Source: Kalmusia sp. IMI 367209
Taxonomy: Eukaryota > Ascomycota > Dothideomycetes > Pleosporales > Didymosphaeriaceae
Direction: 5' to 3'
Length of the DNA stretch: 64,000 bases
Assembly (NCBI GenBank): GCA_027946365.1
Contig: JAPEUQ010000006.1
Coordinates: forward strand, 1,736,001 to 1,800,000
Below are positions 12,004 to 26,108 of this stretch, piece after piece. The notes under the pieces are model-generated. The model saw only the letters and a program-made list of their open reading frames with translations, did not search any database and was not told the DNA's origin. How positions within the stretch are numbered: position 1 is the stretch's first letter; every line of letters begins with the position of its first letter. Both the position numbers and the translations under genes were made by a program.

Positions 12004-12635
12004 GGATCTGCATTAGAAGGTGCACAGAGGAAGAGCAGTATGTGAAATCGGACATCATCACTCGAGTGCCAATGTGTCTGATCCCACTACTCTGCCTCTG
12101 TGGATCTATCATCTTCTGATCAGCCTCGGGAAGACAACACTTCGGAGCCGACTGGCGGATAGATTGCGGCGTAATTTGAGCGCAAAGATGCTTGAAGCGC
12201 CCATAAGTATGAGGGCATGGAGTCACGAAGAACAGTCACGGTGTGAGAAGAAGTACAGTTACCGCATGGACCACGGCTATGGTGTGCCTGAGAACGACTT
12301 GCGTCGGCCCGTGGTATAATCGGGCAAGTCATACATAGATATATACCCCGTTCTTCGAATATCATCTTTGCGCTCATCTAATCCCCTTGACGTACAAGCC
12401 TCCCCACAACTGCTTCGGCTACGAATTCGGTGAGCCGTGCCCTTATCTGTTCCGACGCTACATACGTTGCTATCGCAAACGGAGTAGCGGCTCCTCGGCT
12501 GCTCTTTTATTGAATGCACGCAAACCACGCTTGACCTTCAATCAATGTCCATCACTTGCCCGCTGCTTGCTCCCTTCCTCGCTGCCACCGCCTTGCCCCG
12601 ACTTTTCTCCGTTTTACTGCGCTCTTCCTCAACAC
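12004..12635. other. Convergent intergenic region IMP4/RPA43
   Basis: Lies between two converging genes, so it should hold both 3' untranslated regions and terminators. Short frames on both strands, none with family motifs. The end nearest RPA43 is C-rich. Confidence 0.45.
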
Positions 12636-13305
12636 TCAATAAACTCCCCTCAATCCGTAAATGCCCCCTCCCCTTCCCACCCTTACATCCCACTCCTTAA
12701 CCCTGACCTTGAATTCCTTGCCCTTCTTCACCACTTCGTCTTCGCCATCCACCCACCATCCACCCTCATCCGCGATCTTCCCATCCCAGCCTTTCTTCTT
12801 GCGGTTCGCTTCTGCCGCATTCCACGTCCAATCACTAGGCAGGCTCTCTTTGAGGATCGAAATAGCGAAAGTGTTCAAGTGCGCGAGCGTGACGTGTGTA
12901 GCCGATTGATGAGTGAGGGTAGCGCTGAGATAGGTGTTGGGAGCGGGCCGCCAGATGAGCAGGGAGGCGGTGGCCCAAACGTATGGGGCGGCGTACTCGT
13001 CGACGCAGGTTAGCAGCACAACGTCTTCTTCATCTTGCTCGCCGTTGGCTTCATCATCCCGTCTCCTGCTCGACTTGTGCGATTTGTGTGAGGAAGTGAT
13101 CTGAGGCGGCTTAGAGCTTAGTTTCACGTCTTCGTAGGCAAGGACTACGCCATTGACGGGTGGGTAGTAGTTGAGAAGTAGTGGTGAGAAGACCTCGGCG
13201 CAGATGGCGGGAGCGGGGCGTTGAGAGAGGTGGGCGGGAGGGGACGTATTGAGATACGCGTTCAATGTGGAGAGGAGAAGATATGTTCGTTTGGTTTGGC
13301 ACCAT
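12636..13305 (-). CDS. RPA43: RNA polymerase I subunit RPA43; carries one frameshift
   Basis: The start is taken as the ATG at 13305-13303, which has a strong context and opens MVPNQTNISSPLHIERVSQYV. That agrees with the usual Rpa43 N-terminus, in which a hydrophobic-VER-x-S stretch precedes the SHS2-like domain. The body lies in another frame: PPAHLSQRPAPAICAEVFS, PLLLNYYPPVNGVVLAYED, then DEYAAPYVWATASLLIWRP and LTHQSATHVTLAHLNTFAIS (the OB-fold part), ending TWNAAEANRKKKGWDGK and a basic tail. The frames meet at a run of four G on the plus strand (13240-13243). Dropping one base gives an uninterrupted protein of about 222 residues. The body frame also stays open upstream to 13505, but that extension looks non-homologous. 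Rpa43 links Pol I to Rrn3 for rDNA initiation and is essential in yeast, so a sequencing error is likely. Confidence 0.72.
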
Positions 13306-16617
<3,312 letters not shown>

Positions 16618-16913
16618 TTTCCCAGGGTCGCGGCGGCTTGGGGCGGTGGTGATGGTAGTCGTCAACTTTTTGCGCCGGAGGACGGAGGACGTTTGCCCGC
16701 GGCGACGGGGTGCTTGGCACGCCCAAGGGCACACCGACTACGGCGCGAGGGAAGACAATTTCTCGCCAGCCAGCCAACATGTAGCAATAAACAGTCTTTC
16801 ACTCGCGAATTTTCGCTCCCTTCGATGATCTCACTGGTGTATTCCTAATCCGTGCATGTGCCCTCCATTGACCAGCAGTTCTAATCTCCCCGCACCTGGA
16901 TTCCCCCGCCATC
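16618..16913. promoter_or_regulatory. Shared divergent promoter PRP43/PRMT5
   Basis: Only 296 bases separate the start codons of PRP43 (minus) and the PRMT5 gene (plus), so both promoters must lie here. The half near PRP43 is GC-rich (gcgccggagg, cgcggcgacgg); the half near PRMT5 is more AT-rich and pyrimidine-biased. No specific factor site can be named with confidence. Confidence 0.5.
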
Positions 16914-19656
16914 ATGGGCGACTCAACCTACAGCATGGAGGAAGCGCGGCCCATGTTCTACATAGGGGAGCATGAGACGAAGCGACCCCTCCCAGTTACA
17001 ACAGAGCTTGTTCACCATGCCCAGGATCTTGGTGTAAGTCCTCTTCTTGCATATATCGTGTACCGAGTCACCTAGGACACATTCTACATAATCGAGCCGT
17101 CTCGCGACAGTTGGCCTAGGACTATAGAACTACAAGAGGAATGCTAAAAATCTATAGTACGACATGCTCACAACACCGATCACGAACAATAATTTCCAGT
17201 CTCGCGTTTTGAGCCTCTTAAGCTCGTATATCCACGCAACGGAAGGCTCGGCCCAGGCGCAACCGCTCCCTTTGATACCCGCACTCGAAAATATCGATAC
17301 CCCTCTATTACCCGATAATCTCATATCTCAGCTCATTGCTTTCACGAGCTCTTGGATAGACCTAAGCTCGCCAGACCCTGTCATTGCGCACCTTTCGCGA
17401 CAGGTTTTCAACTTGGAGATTGCCTACGCCGCTTTTTGTGGGATTGTCACTGTTGTCGTACCTGGACCACGGTTGGCGAGTGGTACAAGTGGCGTAGCCC
17501 AGTATGCTCGGGCCATCAAGGAGGCTCTGTCTACCGGAGCCTACGTCCAGCTTCACATACTTATGCCAGTGGATGCTTCCAATGTTGCTGAGGAAGAGGA
17601 TCTCGGCCATCTAGCACGCTTTGTCCGACCCGAATATGCTGAAGAGAGCCAGACGAAGAGCACCGATCTTTTTGGGGCATGGGATGCTTGGAACACGATT
17701 CGGTCTATTTGCAAATACAACAATAGACTATCAGTTGGTAAGCATATGGAAAATTTCATCTTGCACGCTTTTACTATAACAACCGTCATTCATAATGAAA
17801 GCACAATTACCCGTTGGTAAAACGTGGTGCCTCCGTGGCGAATCGTCGGTTTTGTACTCCATCGATCTTTCATCACCGCCTGGCGCGATTTCTAACTTGA
17901 CCCAGCTCTCGATCTTCCAAAACGGCTTCCATCATTAGCACTCCAGTCTAGATGGTACTCTGAGCCCATCCGTTTGCTTATCTTGTCAGCGAAGGCTTTT
18001 ATACCCAATGAAAAGGGCAGTTGGGTTCTTCACAAAACTTCGCAACTCTTCATACTCCGCTGCATGCGCCTGAAGGCCACACCGTGGCTTCTACTTGCAG
18101 ATATTGGCCCAATACCGGGTGTAGAAGATCCGGACACAGTTCTAGAGTACTCCGCAGGTTATCTTTCACCAGCTGCAGCTGCCGATGCTCCTAGTCCGAG
18201 CTCGTCCACATCTGCAGCCCCAACGCCGGCCGAAGCAGCTCAGATATCGAAGAAAGCGGGCAAGAAGAGTAGCAGTAACGATCCGACTCCATACTTGAGC
18301 TACTTGCGTTACATGCAGCGTAATCAACCTCCCTCGACACAGATCGAGCGGTTCGGCGATAACTTCCAGGACTACCTCCAGAGTCCCCTACAGCCCCTTG
18401 CGGACAACCTCGAGTCGATCACGTATGAAGTTTTCGAGAAGGACCCTATCAAATATGCGTGGTATGAGGAGGCTATCGCAAGAGCTTTGGAAGATTGGCA
18501 AGTTCAGCAGAAATCTACGAGCTCTGAGGATGGCGCTGTCGTTATAGCAGTCGTAGGTTCCGGTCGCGGTCCGCTAGTCACTCGCGCCTTGAACGCGAGC
18601 CAGCGCACCGGTGTTCCGGTCCGTGTCTATGCCATCGAGAAAAATCCCAATGCCTATGTTGTACTTTTGAGCCACAACAGAGGAATCTGGGGTGGTCAGG
18701 TTACAGTCGTGAAAACGGACATGCGCGCATGGAAAGGCCCGAGTAAATCCGATGGCACGTTTGGCAAAGTGGACATACTCGTGAGCGAACTGCTCGGTAG
18801 CTTCGCGGACAACGAGCTTTCCCCGGAATGTCTCGATGGGGTCCAACACGTGCTCAACCCGGATCATGGCATTTCGATTCCATCTAGTTATACGGCACAT
18901 ATGACACCTATCGCCACTCCGAAACTATACGCAGACGTGTTTTCGCGGAGCACCAGCGGTGGTGACTCAAGCGCGTTTGAGATTCCCTGGGTCGTCATGT
19001 TCTCTCAGTTCGATTATCTTTCAGTCGAGTCAAATCAACCCCAGGTTGCTGCGCAGCTATCAGACGGCAGGAAGATGAGGGACTTCGACCTAGGTGCGCC
19101 GCTTGCGCCCATTGTGCATACTGCCTGGGAGTTTAAGCATCCACTGCCTCCAACAATTTTGGCTCAGTCATCGCTTCGCCGTGGAGGCTCGGCTGTCGGT
19201 GGCGGAGGTGGATTCAATGGCGGTGACGGCGCGAATGAACATAATCACCGACATTGCAAAGTCACGTACCCTATCCAAGAACAAGGCATGTGCCATGGTA
19301 TTGCTGGATACTTCGAGACAGTGTTGTACAGTGGTTCACAGGGTCCGGTCGAGCTGAGCACAAATCCGGTGACAATGGACGCAAAGAGCAGGGATATGAT
19401 ATCGTGGTTCCCCATCTTCTTCCCGCTAAAGGTATGATATACACTCCTCCCTAAATTTTACCTAACTAACATCTACTAGACGCCGATTCACATACCTGCC
19501 AACGCTGAACTCGAAGTCAGTATGTGGCGACAAACGGACGACCGCAAGGTGTGGTACGAATGGCTTGTTGAGGCCTTTATGGTTGTTAATGGTCAGCGAA
19601 TTCGACTGGGGATGTCGGACCTGCATTCAAGTAAAGGGAATGGGTGCTTGATGTAG
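16914..19656 (+). CDS. SKB1: Type II protein arginine methyltransferase PRMT5 (Skb1/Hsl7)
   Basis: Four exons: 16914-17033, 17158-17737, 17906-19431, 19480-19656. Total 2,403 nt, 800 residues. The N-terminal half is the TIM-barrel-like domain (YDMLTTPITNNNFQSRV, LDLSSPDP region, AAFCGIVTVVVPGPR). The Rossmann fold has SAM-binding VVGSGRGPL (about 449-457) and the acidic residue in YAIEKNPNA. The double-E loop SELLGSFADNELSPE (527-541) places the two glutamates that hold the substrate guanidinium. The C-terminal beta-barrel includes HGIAGYFETVLY and, in the last exon, WRQTDDRKVWYEW. The enzyme makes symmetric dimethylarginine on spliceosomal Sm proteins and other targets, and in yeasts Hsl7/Skb1 also feeds morphogenesis and cell-cycle signalling. 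A Ser/Ala/Pro- and Lys-rich insert sits at about 325-357. It is divergent from PRP43. Confidence 0.96.
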
Positions 19657-20173
19657 GTTTTGGATTTTGGTACCTAGATTCCCTATCTCTACCTTTCTGC
19701 GTGAGTGGAGGTATTAATTCCTTTCAAGCCTAATTCCATTGCCTCGGTATGCTTGCTCAATGAGCTTGGTGGCATTGCTCGTGTCAACCCATGACCCGTT
19801 CGATGAACTAGCTCTGATACTTGAAGTTCAATGAAACTCTTAGTACTTTCATCTATACACGCTTTGCATAATTACTTAGAATGAGTTTGGCCTTCTAAAG
19901 TTATGCGTACGACCAATCCCTCTTATGCTAAAAGTTACTTTATGATAACATTAGGTTGCAGTACCATTGGATAATTCCTCACTGGCTACGTGACGCATAC
20001 GACGAGTTTACTTCGACTCTGCAACCTGAGACGAGATATGTAACTATCCACAACCCTTACTTGGCCCAAGCTCAAGCTTCCACCCCACCCGCACGCATCC
20101 AACATCCATCCCCATCCCTGACCAGCATCCCTCACCGAACTTCGCAAACCCCTCAATTCCGCCCCAACATACA
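19657..20173. other. Intergenic, PRMT5 3' end and DUF423 promoter
   Basis: About 500 bases. The first 300 are AT-rich and fit a 3' untranslated region. The last 130 are C-rich with many CCAYCC-type runs just before the DUF423 start, typical of fungal leaders. No separate gene supported. Confidence 0.45.
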
Positions 20174-20607
20174 ATGCCTCCCTTCTGGACTGTCGGCTGC
20201 CTCTACGGCGCTACCTCCGTCGCCCTCGGCGCCTTCGGAGCCCACGGCCTCAAGAAGCGCATCGCAGACCCGCAGCGCACCACGAATTGGAGTACAGCTG
20301 CGCACTACCAGGTATGATTGACCCCCTCTATTGATCATCTTTCTTCCAGCAGTTTATTAACGCCTCCTAGCTTATCCACTCTGCCGTCCTAACCTTCGCC
20401 TCGGTCGTTGCGCCGCAGAACACTCTAGCCATGGGCCTTTTTACCGCGGGCATGACGATGTTCAGCGGGAGCATATATTTGCTGGTGTTAGATCCCCAGC
20501 GATGGAAGCTCCTGGGTCCGGTGACGCCGTTGGGGGGTTTGTGCTTGATTGGGGGTTGGGTTGCGCTTGCGGTCGCGAGGAGGCCTATTGTGCCGAAGTT
20601 CAAGTGA
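20174..20607 (+). CDS. DUF423 small membrane protein
   Basis: Two exons, 20174-20311 and 20371-20607, with a 59-nt intron. Total 375 nt, 124 residues, the standard size of this family. The N-terminus MPPFWTVGCLYGATSVALGA leads into FGAHGL, the DUF423 hallmark. Three further hydrophobic segments follow: HSAVLTFASVV, AMGLFTAGMTMFSGSIYLLVL and TPLGGLCLIGGWVALAVA, with the conserved GxxxFSGSIY pattern and a basic end. The biochemical role of the family is unknown; it is an integral membrane protein found widely in bacteria and eukaryotes. Splicing is exact, with CACTACCAG joining LIHSAVL in phase. Confidence 0.88.
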
Positions 20608-20894
20608 GGAAAAGAAACGAGGGGGTAGAAAGAGATGAAGACTATGAAGGAGGCCGTTGTGCATAGGAGAGGGACGATCGTACGATACGCATGTACATCA
20701 GCATAGGATGGGCGTCATGGCATTAGTAAGGATATATCTACACTCTGGAAATCTCAATAAATATGGTAGGGAAGAAATAGCAAATCCATTAACAATCAGG
20801 GCAGGGTATCTCCCCCAAAAAGTGTTACCATCCAAGCCCAAAACAGCACTCCAAACACACAACGGACCGAAGGCGCGGTCCCGCGGGCAGGCTC

Positions 20895-22367
20895 CTATAC
20901 CGTCGCGCGCACGCTCTGCGGGTTGTGGAACACATCCTTCGGATCTACTGCCGCCTTGATTTCCTGCAGCCGCGGCAGATTTGAGCCCCAGTACTTGCTC
21001 GGCCCATCATCCCCCAGCGCGCGGTCTACATACCCAGCGTAAGCCCCGAGATCGTGGCCCAGCGCATCTGTGACGACTTTGTTAAGCCCCGTGAGGAAAT
21101 TTCGGATCTTGTCGTCGACATGGCCGAATAGGTTGACCGCATATGCCTGGTGGTAGAACAGCGCGTCGCGGTGTCCATACGCTGTGGCATCAGAGGCTAC
21201 GTCGTTGATAGCGCCGCCCTCAAGGTCCCAGATGAGGAACCAGGCCAGCGTACCTTTGTCTGTCTCGTCAATGTACTTAAAGAGCTGGTCGACTGCAGCG
21301 TCGGGAATAAGATCGTCCCTAGTGTAGGCGAGCGATTTAGCGTAGAAGTTGGACTGGATGCCGCCTGCGAGTTCTAAGGCGAGATCTTCGGCCCAGTGGC
21401 CGACCACGCCGAGCCAGTCATCTAACACAATCACTGATTCGTCGGCATTGGGGGAGACGGCTGGAGATGTTGAGACTGTCGAATTCAGCTTGGGGACCGA
21501 AGTAGGTGCCCGTTACCACGACTCCGAGTTCCGTCATGATGAATTGGGAAGCGAATTTGCGGGAGAGGTCTGGGTCAGCAATCAGGCTCTGCCACTTTTT
21601 GAATGCGGTTGCCTTGTCTTTGGCGCTGCCGGCTTGGATCCCGTAGCTGTACAGCGTTGTCTTTTCAGGCTCCGCCTGCGTTCGCACTTTGAACTCGGTG
21701 ATGATGCCGAAGCTTGCTCCGGCGCCCTTGAGCGCCCAAAAGACGTCTGCATTCTGCTTCTCCGATGCGCGTACGATAGATGAGTTGGCGAGTACGACTT
21801 CCACCTCTTGGACGTGATCCAGTGCCGATCCCCACATGCGCGAGCTGGGGCCCAGACCTCCGATTGTAGCGTGCCCTCCGATGCCAACTTGCGGACAAGT
21901 ACCGTGTGCCATGGCTCGGTTGCCATTTTCATGAAGACGTTTGGTTACGTCGCTGAGAAGGGTGCCGCCTCCGATGGTGGCCTGCCATGTGGTTTGGTCC
22001 ATGGAAAATTGTTGAAAGTTTTTGAGGTCTACGACAATTACTCCATCTTCACCACCGATGCCTGTTGTAACAGATTAGCACTGACTGCCTGGTCTGTACA
22101 GGACTACATACCATAGTTCGCATACGAATGGCCGCCACAACGCGGCTGTACCTTCAAGCTATTGTCGACAGCGCATTTCACAATAGAAGCCACTTGCTCT
22201 GCAGTCTTCGGGTATGTTACTGCGGCAGGTGTGACAGGTATGTCGAGGTTGTAAGGCTTAACGTGGGCGATCTGGTACCCAACTGTCGAGTTCGATGCAA
22301 TGAGATCTGCATTGCCTCCCACCGCAGTCTTCAAGCAGCTCTCAACCACGCTCGGTTTGTTGCCCAT
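20895..22367 (-). CDS. Bicovalent FAD oxidase (berberine-bridge/GOOX-like); one frameshift
   Basis: Exons 22367-22112 and 22061-20895, separated by a 50-nt intron. The model gives about 473 residues once one extra base is discounted. The FAD-binding (PCMH/VAO) domain shows RCGGHSYANYG, with His80 as the expected 8-alpha-histidyl anchor. HGTCPQVGIGGHATIGGLGP has Cys141 as the second, cysteinyl anchor. The C-terminus KYWGSNLPRLQEIKAAVDP / FHNPQSV is the berberine-bridge domain end. Relatives oxidise oligosaccharides or secondary metabolites with O2. No signal peptide is visible; the protein opens MGNKPS, so it may be intracellular, although secreted relatives are common. The frame changes at a run of five G on the plus strand (21450-21454): upstream ends FDSLNISSRL and downstream reads PNADESVIVLDDWLGVV. 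Substrate unknown. Confidence 0.88.
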
Positions 22368-23609
22368 TGCACTATCTTGACAGCTTCCGAGTCAGGGGAG
22401 TTCAAAGAGGGTATGAAGGCGGCGCAGCGCAGCTTTAAAGGATATGCTGCGTAGAGATTCCTGCCCTAGAATAGGATTAGCACTGCTCAGAACTCCGAAA
22501 TTCACGTCGCAAACAAAAGCATCGGTGTAGCACCTACCCGTGCGCAGTCGTAGTATGCAACTATTACTAGTTGTACCTCACTTCTTTGAAACCTCACAAC
22601 AGTGCCAGCTTCACTCCCCGCAGCAGGAAGAAGAACGAGCGACAAATACGACCAGAATTTCTCCTCAGATCCCACGCCATCCCATCGATTTTGTATCAAC
22701 ACCATAGCCCTGTTTCCGGGGCCCTGCCAAGTGCCGGCTAGCAAACGTCCTGCCAATCCGGCAGCTAAATCCCCTCTTGGTCATAGCGTCTGAAACATCT
22801 GGAGGCAAAAGCTGGGGAAGGTGGATGGCAAATCCATGTTCTCTCGCATAGCACACTGCTTGCACGTTGGCATTGAGGCGCTGCCAAGGAGCCTGCGCAG
22901 ACGCTGAGTGGTTCAACCCCAGGCGCGTAGTATTAATCTAGATTACAGTGCTAGTCAACATCCTTGCATGAAGTCGGGGTTGTGTGGCGCATGAGGAGAC
23001 GGTTGTTTGCTGCTGCAACCTTCCGAAGAAAGACGCGGTGGTACGAGGATGCCAACGACCAGTGGTGCGGAGAATGAGACTCATCTCCGCAGGGGCAGGG
23101 GCATGTTTTTGATGGCACGTGCTGCGCTGTATGCAGGCGCGTGCATACAGGAACGGGGAATACCATAGGTATGATGTCATTTCGATCCTACGTGCTGGCC
23201 ATTTCCTCCTGTTCAGGTCTTTTCTGGATGACACGCAGCTGTTCTGATTAGTTACTCGTACGAAAAGGGGTGTGTGCGAGGCTGGGAGCAAGGTCTACTT
23301 GGCGGTTATTCGCTCGCGAAGTGCTACCCATGACTCCTCGAGAGGGTCTCTGGGATGTAGAATGACGATGAGGATGCGGTCTTGGTCGTGAAGAGCGGCA
23401 GAGAATGGTATATATAAGGTCGTCTGTTGGACGGGTTGATATACCGCTCATGAGAACTGTCTTAAGTCAAGACTATACTCCTTTAGCAGGTACTCCTTTT
23501 ACCTACTCGACTCAGATTACCTACCAAGCCTAGTCTCTAATTCGAAAGCCCCTCAATCTCTACAAGTGGAACCGACTCTTCGCCCATCTTCTCCTCACCA
23601 ACATTTAAA
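22368..23609. other. Intergenic region upstream of FAD oxidase and small MGCGSS gene
   Basis: Divergent spacer of 1.24 kb. Short frames only. A TATATAA element at about 23411-23417 sits roughly 190 bases before the start of the small plus-strand gene and could be its TATA box, with a pyrimidine-rich leader after it. Confidence 0.4.
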
Positions 23610-23798
23610 ATGGGCTGCGGATCTTCAAAACAAGAATACGACCCTAATGCCTACCGCCCAGCACCTCAACAGGTTGGAGCTGGCAACCCGGCTTACGATG
23701 CGTATGCGGCAGAGCAGTACAACAAGATGAAGAAGGAAAAGAAGAAGAAGAAGCTCAACGGAGTGGGAGGAGGTATGGCTGCGATGGCAGGATGCTAG
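23610..23798 (+). CDS. Small MGCGSS, lysine-rich protein, probably lipid-anchored
   Basis: Single exon, 62 residues. The start MGCGSS is a classical N-myristoylation context (Gly2, Ser5/Ser6) with Cys3 available for palmitoylation. A Pro/Gln/Tyr-rich middle follows, then MKKEKKKKK (about residues 40-48) and a Gly/Ala/Met tail ending in Cys. Together these suggest attachment to the cytoplasmic face of a membrane, helped by the basic patch. I do not recognise a named family. The TATATAA box and pyrimidine-rich leader upstream support a real gene. A second small ORF with a similar lysine block lies 0.8 kb downstream. Confidence 0.55.
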   Translation: MGCGSSKQEYDPNAYRPAPQQVGAGNPAYDAYAAEQYNKMKKEKKKKKLNGVGGGMAAMAGC

Positions 23799-24575
23799 CA
23801 CCCTAGCCCGCCTAATCTTGAACCGAGCATAATAGGGAGGGTATACTAAATTCAGCGCTTGGAGTCGGTGCGAGCATCTGTCCTTTTGGCGCGATACCCA
23901 GGAAGTCGTGAGTTTCTAACGCGGGGTTGGAGATGGGAGCTAGTTGCTGGGTGGTATTTTTCGACTCTACATGTTAGAGGTTTGAGTTGACGAAAATTGC
24001 ACTTATGGGGATACCAACATATATTTACTTCAACTGTCCGTCATTGTTTCACTACGGTCAGTCGTAATGCGCTTAGGACCCATTGTTGCTTGGGGGGCCT
24101 CTCCACACTATTGGTCAGAAAATGCCGGAGAAATTCAGCAGTGGAATGTCACTCGTGCGCATTAGGCCTCCACTTCTGCATCATAGTCCAAACAGGCAAT
24201 TGATCAGCCATGCGAAAGCCAAATTAGTCTACGGTGCAGAACTAGAATACATCCTTCTATCGTGGATACAACAAGCTTGTGAGGCTCTCAGGTGATGGGG
24301 GGCTGATGCACGCTCTTTCAAAGAGGAAATGTGATCTCGGCTATAGATAAATATGACGATGCTAGGCGTGCTATTTCAGATAACAAAATATCATGGTCTT
24401 ATACCAAAAATCATAAAAGCCCTACTCAGTCATTCAATCATAGTTTGAACACATTCTCGGTGTCACAGAAAAGAGCTTTCCGAATCTCTCAATTCATCAC
24501 ATCTTGATCCCGTCCTACACTATCACAAGCTATAAAGAGGTATATTTTCTAGATACCTTTTCTAAAAGCTCTGCA
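23799..24575. other. Intergenic spacer between two small ORFs
   Basis: About 780 bases with no supported gene. It becomes AT-rich after about 24340 and should contain the promoter of the small ORF starting at 24576. Confidence 0.4.
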
Positions 24576-24842
24576 ATGGGTACTTGCTCTTTCCTAAAGC
24601 TTAATGCGACCAAAAGTTGACGTGTAGTAGCGTCTCAACCACCCTACCAAATGCAGCAGCCACTCCAGAGTATTCCGATGCAATACAGTCAACAGCCCAC
24701 ATACGAACACCAAGTCGACCCGGCACTGGGAGATATTTCGGGGAAAGCATTGAAGAAAAAAGAGAAGAAGAAGAAGCATTGGGCGAGGCGATGTTGTTTG
24801 GGCTGGTGCTGTGATTGTTTGGGCAGTGGATTGAGCGGTTAA
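24576..24842 (+). pseudogene. Small Cys/Lys-rich ORF interrupted by in-frame TGA
   Basis: From the ATG at 24576 the frame reads MGTCSFLKLNATKS, meets TGA at 24618-24620, then stays open to the TAA at 24840-24842. The downstream part has a Gln/Pro/Tyr-rich middle (MQQPLQSIPMQYSQQ), a lysine block KKKEKKKK and a cysteine cluster RRCCLGWCCDCLG. Both ends look suited to lipid attachment (MGTC at the N-terminus, CC/CCDC near the C-terminus). The organisation echoes the neighbour at 23610. Translation may instead start at the Met at 24651 (63 residues). Alternatives are a premature stop, stop-codon readthrough (the context is TGA C) or a sequence error. No known family recognised. Confidence 0.35.
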
Positions 24843-25435
24843 GGAAGATGCAGATGGTCAGAACTCGGGTGGGGTTCTTGGGTGGGATAAAGGAGGATAC
24901 GACACGACCTGAGAATAATATGGAACGGTTTAGCTTTGTAACGCAGCCTGCCCTTCAATTCTTCTGTTTTAGTACCCGATCGCCTTTGAGTTTCGGGGCA
25001 ATCGCTTCCTCCTACTTCTTCCTTTCATCTTTCTTAATGACTACGCGTTGAATCGTCTCCCCTTCACTATTCGCTCTCATGTTGATCAAGATTCTGGGTA
25101 AAATATCGTTTGATCGTTTGTGGGTGAGTCAAGTTGGGCTAACGCATACTGCCTTCGGGTTGCGCCTCTGCACCTCTGTCCTCAACTGCTTCATAGGAGG
25201 CTCAATTACGTATCTAAACCGAATAGTCTTACGGTCAATATGATTATTTTACTTTGATCAGTTACATATACTGGCGTTAAACTACGTAAAGGCATACCTA
25301 TGTAGGTATACCTACTCGATACAGGAGACAAGAACAGCAGATATCCTTCCTGCTAATTTACTAAGTTGCGAGCGACGACTGGCAATTACATATTAGTTTT
25401 CTTCTTGACACCTAACGGTGCTAGTTTAGTGTTTT
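24843..25435. other. Gene-free interval
   Basis: About 590 bases, AT-rich toward the right, between the small Cys-rich ORF and the 3' end of the membrane protein on the minus strand. No supported gene. Confidence 0.45.
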
Positions 25436-26108
25436 CTATCGCATCAAACCTTTAGACCCTCCTGGCACCCATTCGTCTAAGTGCTCGTTTGTGTCTTGTT
25501 GTGTCGAAATCGGCAGCTTCTGTGAAGACCGACTATTGCTAGTTTGCTCCATCCCACTGCTGCATAACTCAGGCGTGGCATCGTATGCAGCTTTCTCCTC
25601 GGCAAGAGTATCGTGCGTTTGACTCTTGCGCATTCGAAAACCCAGGTAGAAAGCTATAGCTGCGATAAGTAGTACTCCGAGGGCTACTCCAACCCCCATG
25701 CCGGCCTTTGCGCCTAAGGAAAGGCTTCCACTCGCCATCACCGAAGCAGATGGTTGTGCGCTTGTTAGCGCGGAGCTTGTTGTATGGCTTCTCGATGTAG
25801 TTGATGAGCTTGATGTGACATCAGAGCTCTCAGAAGAGGCGGACTTAGTCATGGTCCGCACGAGTGTTTGAGGGGTTGGTGTCTCGACATCCTCTGTTCC
25901 GGTGATAAGGGGTGTTACCACAGATGTGTAAACCTCTGTTGTTGTTGGGAGCAGGAGAAGATCGGACGGGACGTCTATAGTATTCGATGAGTTCGTATCC
26001 TATGAGTCAGTATCCTGAGTACGTACCTGTTGGCGATTCTTCTGGGTCAGAGGGTTGAGGAAGTACGGTGGAGTCTTCTTGCCGCGGTTCAATATGTAGG
26101 GCGGACAT
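25436..26108 (-). CDS. Single-pass membrane protein with Ser/Thr-rich ectodomain
   Basis: Proposed exons 26108-26067 and 25999-25436, joined in phase across a 67-nt intron (GTACTT..ACTGAC..TAG); the donor is weak, so the N-terminus is tentative. The product is about 201 residues. It begins MSALHIEPRQEDST, continues with an acidic then strongly Ser/Thr-rich region (SASSESSDVTSSSSTTS and on), and has one transmembrane helix AGMGVGVALGVLLIAAIAFYLGF followed by RMRKSQ, so the tail is cytoplasmic. The layout resembles fungal wall-stress-sensor-like or Mid2-like membrane proteins, but no Cys-rich WSC domain or clear signal peptide is seen. Function not assigned. Confidence 0.5.
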
